Assembly (NCBI GenBank): GCA_030765065.1
Contig: CM060977.1
Location: 128,468,295-128,532,294 of the forward strand
Direction: 5' to 3'
Length of the DNA: 64,000 bases
DNA from: Deroplatys truncata
Taxonomy: Eukaryota; Arthropoda; Insecta; Mantodea; Mantidae
Below are positions 22,564 to 34,440 of this stretch, one piece after another; position 1 is the stretch's first letter, and each line of letters opens with the position of its first letter. Under the pieces are notes generated by a model. The model saw nothing but the letters and a program-made list of their open reading frames with translations. It was not told where the DNA came from and made no database searches. The position numbers and the translations under genes were made by a program.

Positions 22564-23796
22564 CGAAGGTTGTCTCAGAAATACCCGTCCTAACAAAGAA
22601 AACACAAAAAGTTTGGAAAAAAAACATCTTTATTTCTCTACATAGTCCCCTTACAGCTCGATACACTTTTACCAGCGATGTTCAACAGCTTCGATATCCT
22701 GTTTATAGTGAAAACCATCTAGTTCTGCAAAATAGCTATCAGCTGAACTCCAGCTCTTCACTGTTGGCAAATATTTTTGCACCAAGCTATTTCTTCAACT
22801 TTTGAAACAGAAAATAATTAGAGGGGGCTAAATCTGGCGAATAGGGTGCGTGAAGAAGCAATTCAAATTTTAACTCGCTGATTTCGGCCATGGCGATAAT
22901 GGATGTATGAATGGTGCATTGTCTTGATGAAACAAAAGTTTCTTTTCCACTAAATGCAGCCATTTTTGCTTGATTAAATCATTCAAATGCTGCAAAAAGT
23001 TAGCATAATACTCGCAATTGATTGCCTTTGCTTTTTGAAGATAATCAATGAAAATTATTCCACACACATTCCAAAAAACTGTAGCCATGACCTTGCCTGC
23101 AAATGGAACCGTCTCACATGTTTAGAGCCGATTCTCCCCTTTAAATCCACTGTTTTGATTGTTCCTTCATCTAAGGTGTGAAGTGATGGACCCATGTTTC
23201 ATCCAGGGTTATGAGTTGACACCAAAATTCGGCTTTATTGTAGCAAAACATCGCCAAACACTCTTCACGATGCCGACTTTGTTCCATTATGAGTAAACGC
23301 GGCACCCATCTTGCGCATAGCTTTCTCATGTCTAAATTTTCAGTCAGTATGCGATTTACAGCACTTTTTAAATGCCAACGATGTCTGCTATCTCGAGCAC
23401 TTTCAGTCGACGGTCATCCATTACAATTTTGTGGATTTTCTTCACAGTTTCTGTCGTGGTGACCTCATTTGGTCGACCACTGCGATGTTCGTATTGGCAG
23501 CTTGTACGTCCTCGCTTAAACTCTGCCCCCAGTATTTTACCGTTGCAAACGAAGGAGACTCCCTCAGAGTAGAATCTAGCTCAGCTTTAATATGAGTTGG
23601 AACTAAGACTTTCAAGTAAAAGTATTCTATCACATAACGATGGCCTGTTTTATCCATGTTTACAATTTTGCTAAGAGCGTTCACTGGTGATGGCTGCTAA
23701 ACAATTACTAACCGACGTGGCATTATCAAACTTCAGACTTAAGCTTTATAAGGTTGGTACTTTCTAACATACTCATTTGTTTGAAACAACAACCGC
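22564..23796 (-). mobile_element. Mariner element (DD34D type, SETMAR-like), broken
   Basis: 1,233 bp with TA on both sides (22,562-22,563 and 23,797-23,798) and similar ends around GGTTGTCTCAGAAAT and, inverted, GGTTGTTGTTTCAAAC. Minus-strand pieces in order: MDKTGHRYVIEYFYLKVLVP at the N terminus from about 23,657, LDETWVHHF (D at 23,201-23,203), MATVFWNVCGIIFIDYLQKA from 23,088, FHQDNAP (D at 22,921-22,923), and a C terminus ending near 22,640. About 92 residues lie between the first two D's, as usual in mariners. Frame changes and stops separate the pieces, so it is dead. Confidence 0.9.
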
Positions 23797-23989
23797 TACC
23801 CATACATCAGGTTGAGTAGTTCTGGGGCTGCCCTCGTATAATAGACGAACAAATTAAATATGGTGAAGTCATTTGATTTAATAACCTGTGAATTCTTTAC
23901 CTTAAAATATTTCTGTGTAGATCTTAATGTGATTGATATAAATTGGAGGATAAAATCGGATGTGTATAAGAACAGCATATATGGTGTAT

Positions 23990-24340
23990 ACCAAGCGAGA
24001 TGGCTCCGAGATAACGTGTGAGGCTCGCATTCTGGAGGTCCCGAATTCAATTCTTGTTGGGTTAGTCACTCTGGCTCGTATAGTGATGGGTATAGTGGCA
24101 GTGTTTGCTTTGTGGAACTGTCTATTCTTGTCGTTCAGTGTGTATTGCAACTTCAGACGGACCTCCTGTGAGTAGAGATGAGGGAGGTGGTGTTCCCGTC
24201 GGCGTCAGAATATAATATCCGGAGACGTTAGGGAACCCACCTCGGCCTCGGATCTGGTCGCCCGTGTCCTTCCTTCATTAGTACATTAGGCGACTAAGTG
24301 CTAAAGTTTCGAAATCCTCCGCCTCCTGGTTAGTGAATAA
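23990..24340 (+). mobile_element. SINE family D copy with tRNA-like head
   Basis: Head ACCAAGCGAGATGGCTCCG with A-box-like bases and a decayed B box (GAATTCAATTC), then GTTAGGGAACCCACCTCGG and GGTCGCCCGTGTCC as in the other D copies. The middle of the tail is shorter. Confidence 0.55.
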
Positions 24341-24689
24341 TTAAACGACATAGAAAATCATGTTACTTCATTCTAACTCATGCGACTTTTGTATGTATGC
24401 ATAAAGATGCGCGCAAATGTTGACCTGTGATAATTTTGTAAATATCCTTGAGAGTTCGTGAAGCCGTAGCTTTGAGCATTTCATATACACTGTCGCTTGT
24501 GAAAATTGTAACACCGAGAAAGAATTTCCCGAATAACTCCGAACTTGGTGGAAGTGTAGAAGAGTGTGCAAGCAGTAAGTGATTAGGTTTGCAGAGAGAT
24601 GGAGTACACGTAGGCCGAACAGATCCCTCTACTGTCAGTCCGACGAGGTCAGTGTTGTGCCCACTGTAGTCAGTGTAGAGCCGTCAAAC

Positions 24690-25845
24690 AAGGTGGAAAC
24701 AATAAAGTGTGTGCCAGTATGCCTCGTCGACGTCAAAGGGAGCCATATCGGCATGCAAGTTCGAACGGGGCAGAATGATCGGTCTCCGGGAAGCGGGTTT
24801 GTCATACCGTGACATTTCGGCTCGTACAGGGCATGCTGCTACGACAGTGATGCGTGTGTGGAAGCAGTGAATAGATGAAGGTCGTACGTAGCGAAGCGTG
24901 GGTACTGCACCACGGAACATGATCACAGCACGGGATGACCGTCATCTTGTCCGCATGGCCATAACGGACCGTAAAGCTTCATCCACAGTTTTGGCTCGAC
25001 GCTTGAGCACTGCAACAGGTGTAAACTTGTCTGCATTAACGGTTCGTGGCCGTCTGCTGCAGGTTGGACTGGTTGCATGCATGCCATTACGTCGGCTTCC
25101 ATTGTCCAGAAACCACAAGCTCATCCGACTGCAATGGGCACGTGAACACCATCACTGGGTTGCTGAGTGGCAAAAGTAGTCTTTTCGGACGAGACCCGCT
25201 TCAACGTGTCCGGCAATGATGGCCGCATACGTGCTCGATGGTACCGTGGTGAGCGCAACTGGAAGGCTACAGTGTTGAGCGAACACCAGGCGTGATAGTT
25301 TTGGGCGCCATTGGTTACAACAACCGATCTCGCCTCCTACGAATTGAGTGCACTTTGAACAGCAACCGGTACCTAACGGTGGTTGTAGAGTCTGAGGTAC
25401 TCCCCCTGCTTCAGGCATGTCCAAATGCCACAGGATAATGCCCGGCCACATATTGCGAGGAATGTACAAGCCTTCTTCGAAGAGCCTCTGATACCATTGC
25501 TTCCCTGTCGCCCATCGAACATGTCTGGGATATGGTTGGTCGGCACCTGGTGCGTCACGATCCTCCAGTAACCAGTGTCAGTGGGACCAAATACAAACTG
25601 CGTGGAGGGAAATCCCTCAGAAACTTATTCAGAACCTTTTAGATTCAATACTACGGCGTATAGCAGCTCTAATTGCAGCGCATGGAGGCCACACTAAATA
25701 CTGAATATTAGTATTCAAAGTCATGTATAGATTTGAAAAGTTTATTATTTGTTACTTGTCATGTACCTAACCTGTGGTATTAAATTCATTGAATTCATGT
25801 GTTTCCTTCTTGGTGTTGCAACTTTTACAAACGGCAGTACATTAT
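24690..25845 (+). pseudogene. Broken Tc1-like transposase (DD34E type)
   Basis: Starts MPRRRQREPYRHASS at 24,720, then in another frame GLREAGLSYRDISARTGHAA (helix-turn-helix), then an open stretch 24,898-25,179 for the second helix-turn-helix (RDDRHLVRMAITDRKASS). Catalytic part: SDET (first D at 25,188), QDNARPH (second D at 25,434), SPIEHVWDMVGR (E at 25,517). The last two are only about 28 codons apart instead of 35, because the WPARSPD-like segment that normally precedes LSPIE has been deleted. The end TTGGTGTTGCAACTTTTACA near 25,812 resembles a Tc1 terminal end. Many stops; dead. Confidence 0.85.
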
Positions 25846-26278
25846 TGTTTATTGAATGCATGCAATTAAATCTCTTTGATAACTTCACCATATATAAATA
25901 CGTGTCGTATACAACCAAGATTTCTTAAACGTCTCTCACGCCGATATATCCATGAATGGTATACAACTATTTTTATAGACTCTGTATTTTTAAACGACAA
26001 AATTTGTATTTATAATTTCTGAATTTTCTCCATTACTGCGATATCTATACAGTTTGTGTGCTATCTTAGAAACCCATCTTCTAATTCAACTTCTTAATGA
26101 ATAAATTCTATTTCCAAAATATTAGATTCATAAAGCTGCAATTTAAATTGGTGAAACACTCAAAAAAATAAATATAACATTAAAATGTAATAAACAAAAA
26201 TGTTGAAGTATGCCTATTTTTATTAGGTAGAAGTCAGAAAGAAAAACAGGCAGAGTATGGAATGGATGCGCTTTATAA
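25846..26278. other. AT-rich stretch
   Basis: Nothing recognised. Confidence 0.35.
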
Positions 26279-27164
26279 TGAGGCAGTGTTTTTAAGACTT
26301 AAATGAATTCAGTCTAATTATATAATATATAAATTCAATAACAGTTCGCCTTATACCAATATTTGTATGTAACAATATATAAAAAGTGTATATTACAGTC
26401 ATTGTTTATGTTTATATTAGTGTATCCATGTGTAATAATGTTATGTGAATATTAGGTAATTTAATAATCTAGGATCTGTCAGAATAATAAGTTAAAAGTT
26501 GCTAATAATGAATGAAGTAACTTTGAGGCAATGAGTAAGAATGTTTAATAATGCCACTAGTCATTACTGGGGCAACAATAATGCAAATTTAGTGACAGTT
26601 TATAAAATAGCCAATCAACAACCATAAAAAGCTTTAGTTAAATGAAGGTATTCTATTGGATTAGAAATAGCCAATCAGAGACTTGAAATACAGAAATTTA
26701 TAAGTTTAGGAGCTAGAAATCTTGTCAGTTGCCTGCAAACAGTGTTCCTAACCGAACGCGACACACATCCTAGAGAGATGTAATACGTATTCCTGTGAGA
26801 CGAAAATAGTTTTACATGCTAAAAAGTGTAATTAATTAATAAAAGGTATCTCACAGCTCTTTATATCAGTGAAGTGTTATTTAAATTGTGTCAAGCATTA
26901 ATAAATGTAGTGAAATAAATTATAATCTGTGTAAGCTTACATTCTTGTCGCATCACAACCCTGCTAAGAGAAACGTATCTCTAACAAAAATACTGACGCA
27001 GCTGAGGCAAGCATAAATATGTAATTCTTAAAGAAACAGTCAAACTACAAAGTTAATATTTTTAAAAATTGGGGCAAAGGTTACCGGAAACTTTTTACCA
27101 TACGTGCGGTTGCAACTACTACAAGTTCGGCTCCCCAAAAGTTGAAATACAATACAACTCCTAC
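26279..27164 (+). mobile_element. LTR-like fossil, family B copy 3
   Basis: TGAGGCAGTGTTTTTAAGAC to ACAACTCCTAC, 886 bp, near-complete by comparison with the other copies. Same order of CCAAT boxes, AATAAATGTAG and GACGCAGCTGAGGC. Confidence 0.6.
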
Positions 27165-27741
27165 TTCAAATTGGCTTTTCCATACTTGAAACAACAACCT
27201 TCTTCAATAATGACCATTACACATTGGAATGGTATTACAGTGAGAAATAAAATATGTAACTATATGTAGCCTTAGAGAGAGGCTATATTCGTTGCCTTTA
27301 TAAGGAATAACTCAGGGCGATCCCTTGCCATAAAGATTGTCTTCATTCATGCAAACTATTTGGTAACGGGCAGAAAAAGCATTCTTATGTACGTTTATCT
27401 TTAAAAAAACAAGCAAACAACAGTGACTGAATCACATTGTCGAAAGGCCTCCTGTTTATCTGAATAGATTGCAATATACAGGGTGGATCATTTAATTTGT
27501 GACTGTATATCTCCAAAACGACAGTTGTAGAAAGAAATGTCCTGAATAAAAGTTGCTTGATATTATGGGGAAAAGTAAATGCCAGTAGACATTTTTTATT
27601 TGGAGAACGTTATAATGGTCATTGTAGGGTTAATTAATTTTTAAATAAGAACCTACAGTTTTTATATTGTTTTCTTATTAGGAAATGCTTTATAAGAAGC
27701 TGTTTATTTGGCGATGAGGAATAAGGAAACAAAATTAAAAC
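27165..27741. other. Unassigned stretch, possible transposon end
   Basis: At 27,476 the sequence ATACAGGGTGGATCATTTAA resembles the start of some insect DNA transposons, but no partner end or coding was found. Confidence 0.2.
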
Positions 27742-28671
27742 TCTGATGTGTTACACTCACATGTCTTTCTCTACTCTTGTACAAACTATTTTTACAAACT
27801 TTTATTCTCCATCTACTTCATATTAATCCAGACAAACATTTGCAGAAACGATCTTTTGACATGCAAAGAGAATTAAATTTTACACGTAGCGACCAGTTCT
27901 AAAAATATTTGACTATCGTTTAAGGCGTACTATGTTCCCCTTGTTTTGTATTTGCAAGGGCAATATAAAAATACAGTAACGTTATGCATAGACATATCTG
28001 TTAATAGCTGGTTGCTATGTGCAGCACCATTCTCTTTGCCACAGCTTAATACTCTTTGCATATCCAAGAAAAAAAATGTATAACGAATTCTCATTTGAGA
28101 AAATAAGTATTGAAACATTTAAGGGAATAACAAGCAATATCTCGAAATGGTTCATTCAACAACAAAAATGTATATGACAAATTGTGTATTTTAACGCGAT
28201 CTACATTTTTTGTGCAGTAAAATTTTTCCATCTCTTTACCAGTTATGCAAAAGTCGCTCACAATAAAGAATACTTTTGGAGACATTCCCAGAAAATTTAA
28301 GATATACATTTGATTTGTCATGACAATATCTTAATTATATGATATTTAAATCAAAATCGTTAGTCATTTTTGAGAAAATTAAAATTTTCGAAAAATGTTG
28401 CATGTAAAGGGTAATCTGGAGTGAGGGGTTTTCTTGAAAAGCTTCGTGTCGCATCTCTGGAAGATACTGAACCTAAATACCAGGTTTGGTGTTTGTCCGA
28501 CTGTTCGTTTCTGAGTTATGCTGTTCACAGACACACACACGGACATGTTTCCAAAAATGCTTTTTTGGATTCAGGGGGCCTCAAAACATATATTTCCGGT
28601 GAAATCTCGGTATCTACTTTTTTGGATGGAATGCAATACTTCCCCTACTTACTATACGTAGTAGAGAAAGT
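27742..28671 (+). mobile_element. HINE subfamily A, full length
   Basis: TCTGATGTGTTACACTCACA to GTAGTAGAGAAAGT, 930 bp: the longest copy in the window. A good reference for the family. Confidence 0.8.
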
Positions 28672-28675
28672 GAAA

Positions 28676-29925
28676 ATGTTGGTTCTCAATTACGAAACGT
28701 AACTTGACTCTCAAATGACCATCCATGATTGGTGCAACCATTCATTGCGCTCTTCGTACACAGTCATCAGAATTTTCCTTGTTATTTACGTTGGTGTAAA
28801 TACAACTGCAATGTGTTTTATAGAAATTTGTTAGTTATTTATGAGGAGTGAGAAAACATGAAAAAGGCTATTGTTTTCTCTTCAGAGGCCTACAGTACTA
28901 GTCGGCCACGATGTGAGTGCGTTTGGTAGGAAGGACAAGTAAACAGTTACGAAACAAGTGAGCGGAGCATCAGAAGGACAGTCATGCAAAGAAAACATCC
29001 CGAATTTTGAGTTACATTTACTAGCGAGGCTAGGGCCTGCAGAATGCGGTACTGTTTTCTTGTGCAACTGTACATTTCCCTATTGCATAGCTCCTCACTT
29101 CCCTCTGACCCCTAGCCTTGATGACGTTAGGCATTGTCAACAAAAATACTGGCATCCTCCTCCCAGCGCACTCATTTTGCGGCTGACTAGTAAAATTCGT
29201 CCGAGTGCTGTCTGCAAACGCCAAAAGACTACGAGGAATGGGGAGAAGGTTTGTTATGTGCGACCTTCCTGCCTTAACCCAGTGACAGTTCAATCTTATT
29301 TCCTTCGTCCTGGCTTTAAAACCCCTATGTCTGGTTATAACAAATGTTGAAGTAATTGAACAGCTTTTAACAATTTCCTTCTTGGAATACAAACTCACCA
29401 CTATTAAGTAATAAAACATTGTTGCACATGCATCTAAGGAGGTCATAATAAAGAAAATAACCTGTATTCATCAATAGTACTTTGAAATTGCATCAGTTAC
29501 AGCCGTGTGGGTATTCTCCAGTCAAGATTTTAGAAGATTATGTCCGAGTTTTCTTCCTCTCGTTCACTTTTACTTACTGTTTTTATTTTTCACTGCCTCC
29601 TATTGGACAATTTCACATTATTTTAATTTTAAATTCCAACTACAGAAAAACAAGAAACAAAATACTGTGTTTAAGGATTTCGTGCTTCCAGTAGTAACAG
29701 TGATTCCCTCCCTCGTGTGAAATAGGTCACATTATTTACCTTTAAATTACTTTTACTATGCAGATGTAAAACAAATCTTCGAACCAGTATACATAAAGTG
29801 TATTCCACATCAAGCAGACTGCATTGGCATATTTCCATATGGTAGTATATGCTTTACAACCATCAAAGAGAGAGAATATTCGTTGTACAAACTTCAACAC
29901 AATGTGTGGGAAGGCTTCATTTTCA
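28676..29925. other. Unassigned stretch with opposing open frames
   Basis: Frames of 130 codons (+, 28,958-29,350) and 138 codons (-, 29,030-29,446) overlap in a moderately GC-richer patch. Neither resembles a family I know. CTTCAGAGGCCTACAGTA near 28,880 is like CGTCAGAGGCCTACGGTA at 34,399, where a transposon may begin. Confidence 0.3.
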
Positions 29926-30703
29926 CTTGCTCTACTGCGTGCATAGTAGGTAGAGATGGTATTACATTCCATCCAGAAATGCGATACGAGATTTTACCAG
30001 AAAACCAAATCCCTGAATCAAACAAAAATTTAGAAAAACGGCCATGTATGAGTGTCTCTGTGTGTGTCTGTGAACAGTATAACTCAAAAATAAAAAGTTG
30101 GATAAATACGAAACTTGGTATTTAAGTTTACTTTCTTCCAAAGGTGCGACACGAAGATTTTCAAGAAAATTGCCCCACATGGAATATTTTAGAAAAATTT
30201 TGATTTTCTAAAAAATTGCTCCAACGATTTTGATTAAAGTGCCACATATGAAAGATATTTACATGAAAAATAAAATGTATATTTTGAATTTTCTGAGAAT
30301 AGCCTAGGAATTCCTCTTCATTCGGAAGGAATTTTGTATAATCTTGTATAATTTGTAAGAGCTAGACTAAAACCCACTACAGAAAACTATTCATTCGTCT
30401 CTTGAAAACAGACAATTTATTTAAAATAAGCTTTTGGGCATAATCCGTTTCTGAGATATCCGTTATTAAAAGTTTGAATGATCTGTCAACATTCACTCGT
30501 TTCTCGCGATTAAATGGAAACAGTATAGAGCGTCCAGTTCTTAAACATTTGACAATCGCTGTTTCCTTTGTATCTATAACGAAACGTCTAATGTAGCTAT
30601 TTCTGCAATGACTTCTTTGGATTAAAATTTTTAATGTATTAAAAAAATGAGGCTTATTATGAACAGCTTCTATACCCACTAATCCCATACTCACTGTGTC
30701 ACA
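29926..30703 (-). mobile_element. HINE subfamily B
   Basis: Decayed 3' end at the left, subfamily-B interior (GTATAATCTTGTATAATT) and 5' end GTCACATCAGG before a T run at the right. Confidence 0.65.
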
Positions 30704-30960
30704 TCAGGTTTTTTGTTCCGATTTTCATTTTGCTATTTGGCAATTCTGCATAAATACAACTAAAGTGAATATTTGAGGTTAAGTGATAAATGTGTCAAAA
30801 TTCTGAGATCTATTCCTTGAGATTAAAAATTTTGTAAAGCTAGTGATTATTATTTCAAGCACAATATCTGAATGCGGTGATTAGCTAAATTAGATTTCAT
30901 CATTTGGTAACAAGTGAAAAATTAATTTGATATGATATACCTGCGATTCGAAATAATGCA

Positions 30961-31748
30961 CGAGGCAGTATTTTTAACACTTAAATGATTTCAGTCTAAT
31001 TATATAGTATATAAAATTCAATAACAGGCCGCCTTAAAGTAATACGTGTATGTAACAATATATAAAACTGTATATTATAGTCATTGTATATGTTTATATA
31101 ATTATGTAGCTGTTTAATAATGTTATGTGAATGCATTATGTAATTTAATAATGTAGGAGCAGTGAGAATATACGTCAAAAGTTACTAACAATGAGGTAAC
31201 ATTGAGGAAATCTTGAGGCAATAATGAATTGGAAGGTTTAATAATGCTACTAATAATTATTAGTGCAACAATAATGTCATTTTTGAGACAGTTTATAAAT
31301 AGCGAATCAACAACCATAAAAAGCTTAAGTTAAATAAAAGTATTCTACTGGAGTAAAATTAGCCAATCAGAGACTTTAAATAGAAAAAATTTACAAATTC
31401 AGGCGGTAGAAGCCAGTTGCTAGTAGACAGTGTTCCTAACTGGACGGGAGACGCGTCCTCGAGAAGTTTAATACGTATTCAGTGTGAGACGAAAATTCAT
31501 TACGGCGAATATTATAAAGTTTACGTGTTAAAAAGTGCAAGTAATTAATAAGCTCACAGCTCTCTATGTCAGTGAAGTGTTATTTAATCGTGTCAAGGAT
31601 TAATAAAAGGAGTAAAGTAAAAATCATAATCTGTGTAAGCCGACATTCTTTAGCCGTATCACACCCTGTTAAGAGAAACATTTTCTACAAAATTAATACT
31701 GACGCAGCCGAGGCAAACAAATATATAATAATATTTAAATAAAACATA
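30961..31748 (+). mobile_element. LTR-like fossil, family B copy 4, truncated
   Basis: GAGGCAGTATTTTTAACACT start; keeps GTGTGAGACGAAAATTC, CACACCCTGTTAAGAG and GACGCAGCCGAGGC; the last 130 or so bases of the family are absent. Confidence 0.55.
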
Positions 31749-31866
31749 AAAATAAATACTTCTTCAAGCATGGTAATCATATGAGTAATGAGGGAGTTGG
31801 CTGCGCGGTACCAGATATTTTATTATAAAAATCCTATGTCTGTCCTATTTTATGTCTGCTTTTCAG

Positions 31867-32110
31867 TAGCTCATCAAGAAGAGTTTTACAAAACTCCGAC
31901 AGAGAAAGCGGCTGAACTTCCACTATGTGATCAAATAAATGAAGCAATGCAACAGTTATTCACAGCAAAAGTAAATGTTAAAAGATCTGAAACCTCAATA
32001 TTCTCAGACATATGTTACCCTCAATCCACAGGTGTTGAACTTTTTCTTCCTGTGGACCTGCCAACCCCACTGACCCCCTCACGCCCAATTACTCACGGCA
32101 GCGTTGGGTG
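31867..32110 (+). other. Unrecognised open frame behind an acceptor-like site
   Basis: TATGTCTGCTTTTCAG at 31,851-31,866 is a good 3' splice-site shape. The frame after it encodes AHQEEFYKTPTEKAAELPLC and ends PITHGSVG at a TGA. About 80 codons of mixed composition, including acidic and basic residues. I do not recognise it. It could be an exon, a gene relic or chance. Confidence 0.25.
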
Positions 32111-32149
32111 ATCATCCAACCGATGCGGGGGGAGGTGATATGTTCAGTA

Positions 32150-32345
32150 TCATGCAACCCCCCCAAAAAAATTGTCCACCAGGACATAACGCTGCCTACC
32201 GTAGCTCCTTGCTTTCCTAACGATGCCGGTCCTATACCCGGGACTTAAAATCCACACCCTCATGGATGGGATTGACCCAGGCGCATTCTGTAACAGGGAA
32301 CCAGAGCTCCACGCTCTACCCCATAGTTCCACGAGTTGATTAACT
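32150..32345 (-). mobile_element. SINE family E copy 2, reverse
   Basis: Reverse complement has an A-box-like TGGGGTAGAGCGTGG, a B-box-like GGGTCAATCCCA and the shared body GATTTTAAGTCCCGGGTATA ... GGAGCTACGGTAGGCAGC. Confidence 0.65.
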
Positions 32346-32348
32346 ATA

Positions 32349-33576
32349 AATGGTGTCTCGTAAATAATTTCGGTTTTTAAGCAAAACTTATCTGGAATGT
32401 TTTCTGACAATAAATTAAACTACTCTTCAAAGTAGAGATAATCGGATTCTATGGTCCTTATCTATCTTTCAGCGAGGTCTATTATCCCGCGATTGTACTT
32501 CATGTCTCTGATTTTTGATAAGAAGAATTCGGCGAGACCACTTACAAGCTTCAAAAGTTTGCAAAATTTCTTCCATGCAAGAAATGGGCCCTGGACCAAA
32601 ACAGATATTAATCTGAAGGCACAAGATCAGGACTGTAAGCTGGGTGTGATAGCAGTTCGACTCCTTCCAATTCCTGAATTTTTGTCATGATTGTTCGTAC
32701 AGTATGGGGTTTTGCATTGTCCTCCTACAAGAGGGCTCTATTTCGATTAACTAATGCTGGATAACTTCGTTTTATGAACTTGTTCCAGTTTTTGAGAATA
32801 AACACTTGCATTGACTGCATCCACGTTTGGAACAAACTTCTAGTGAATCACTCCTTCAAAATTCCACCTGACACACAACTTTACCTTGGGAACGAAATCA
32901 TTTTTTTTAACGATGGCTTTGACAGGTTGACGTGGACTGAGCCACTGTTTCGTGCATCAGGGTTGCGGTGGTAGACCTGTTTTCAGTTAAATATGACGAT
33001 TCTTCTGATAAATCTATCATCCATAGGATTAACGATAAGCCGACGAGAGATATCCACTCTGCGTTGAGCCTGTTGTTCTGTCAATTCATGATCTACAGCT
33101 TGTGTTTGATTCTCCAACTTTCTTAATTGGCGATGTATGGTATCTTATGACGGATCAAGTTCTTATGACAGCTTAGGAGTACTTTTCTGTGGATTTTCCC
33201 AAAACTCTGCGTGTATTCTCAATAGACATAATTTAGGTCTTACAGAACATGGTAAATCTTTAGTGATTTCTTCTCTAGTGTTGAAACGCTGGAATCATCG
33301 TTGTGTCACACGCACATAAATGACACCTTCTCCTTCCACTTCACATATTATTCGAGTCGCGATAGTGGCTTTATAATCTTGTTTCTAGTAATGCTTAGAA
33401 CTCATACTTTGTAACTTCCATTTTGTGATTGTATGTTAACAACTGACGACTAACACAGTCTCGCAATGTACGCAATACTAGCAATGGCATGGTATAATTA
33501 GCATTGGCGAATCAAAGATAACCAACTCATCTTAACATCGAAGTTATAAACCGACATTACTTATGGGACAACCTAA
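32349..33576 (-). mobile_element. Mariner-like element with both terminal repeats, broken
   Basis: Ends match: left TGGTGTCTCGTAAATAATTT and right, inverted, AGGTTGTCCCATAAGTAATG. 1,228 bp. Minus-strand transposase pieces: RYPALVNRNRALL-like bases, EDNAKPHTVRTIMTKIQELE (D at 32,719-32,721), HPAYSPDLVPSD (D at 32,611-32,613), and a C terminus of the AERxxxTIESDYLYFEE type near 32,425-32,480. The last two D's are about 35 residues apart, DD34D-like. Stops and frame changes throughout. A SINE ends directly at its left side. Confidence 0.85.
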
Positions 33577-34079
33577 TATTACAGACTATTAAACGAGTTA
33601 ATAAGGCATAGCTTTAAGTGGAGCAAATACAGAATTTGATGTTGGCACAGTTAGAGTTGACTAAAAGGTTAACATTTTCCGCCTATTATGCTTTGTCTAG
33701 GATATCAGCTTTAGTTAATAACCATTTTCTTGCAGCACCACTCCCTATTCCTCCAACCATACAGATGTACAGAACAAAGAAGCAGAATTAGCTGAAATAT
33801 GGAAATTATAATTTAAAGCTGTACATGAATTTAGGCATTAATCCTGAAAGTACGGACTGAGAGTAGTGTAGCAATCGAAACTTCTCATTCTCCAAAATAT
33901 TTCAAAAATATTAAATTCTAAAACTACTTCGTTTATTGCCAGAATGTATGCAAAATATGCGTTGATTTCACAATTGGCTGCTTTATGTTCATAGTTTGTT
34001 GCAATCAAATTCGTTGATACTCTGTTTCTCTCTCGAGAATGTGTCTGTAAGGAATGTGTTGACATCAACAATTCCAGTG
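33577..34079. other. Unassigned stretch
   Basis: Nothing firm. 33,838-34,071 carries a 77-codon minus frame that may belong to the decayed element described next. Confidence 0.25.
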
Positions 34080-34440
34080 CTATCTGAAAAAGGCTTAAGG
34101 CCTGTTAGAAAACATACGCTCTTCTGCTAGTAATGCTGAATGACCAGTTGCTATTGTTTGCTTTCCTTGTCACAGATTTTAACGTTAGCAACCGTTTCTC
34201 GGGCTTGACTGTGTGGAGTCCTTCTTTTCTTACTGGGCATTGTAAATAACTTTATAAATCACTAGAAAACACTTACACACTGCTTCAAGTGAAACACGCC
34301 GGAATACTAACATTGCGTGACGTTTTTAATGTAGAGAGCAGATCTATTTATGACATCGTGAGCTGCCACGTGGTGCTATCCCCCCTCAAACGTTTTCTCG
34401 TCAGAGGCCTACGGTAACCATATAACCAAATGTTTATACG
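34080..34440 (-). pseudogene. N-terminal scrap of a repetitive arthropod transposase-like gene
   Basis: Minus frame from 34,240: MPSKKRRTPHSQARETVANV, then KICDKESKQ, a stop, and FLTGLKPFSD. This recalls the start of a multi-copy arthropod family (basic start, SQARE, ANV.KFC, then TGLS) that leads into a helix-turn-helix. Upstream in the same direction lies a likely 5' leader and TACCGTAGGCCTCTGACGAG at 34,437, possibly the element's end. From memory of the family only. Confidence 0.35.

Noticed and set aside
28958-29446. Overlapping 130- and 138-codon frames as a gene
   Set aside because: They overlap on opposite strands, neither shows a known domain or splice-site support.
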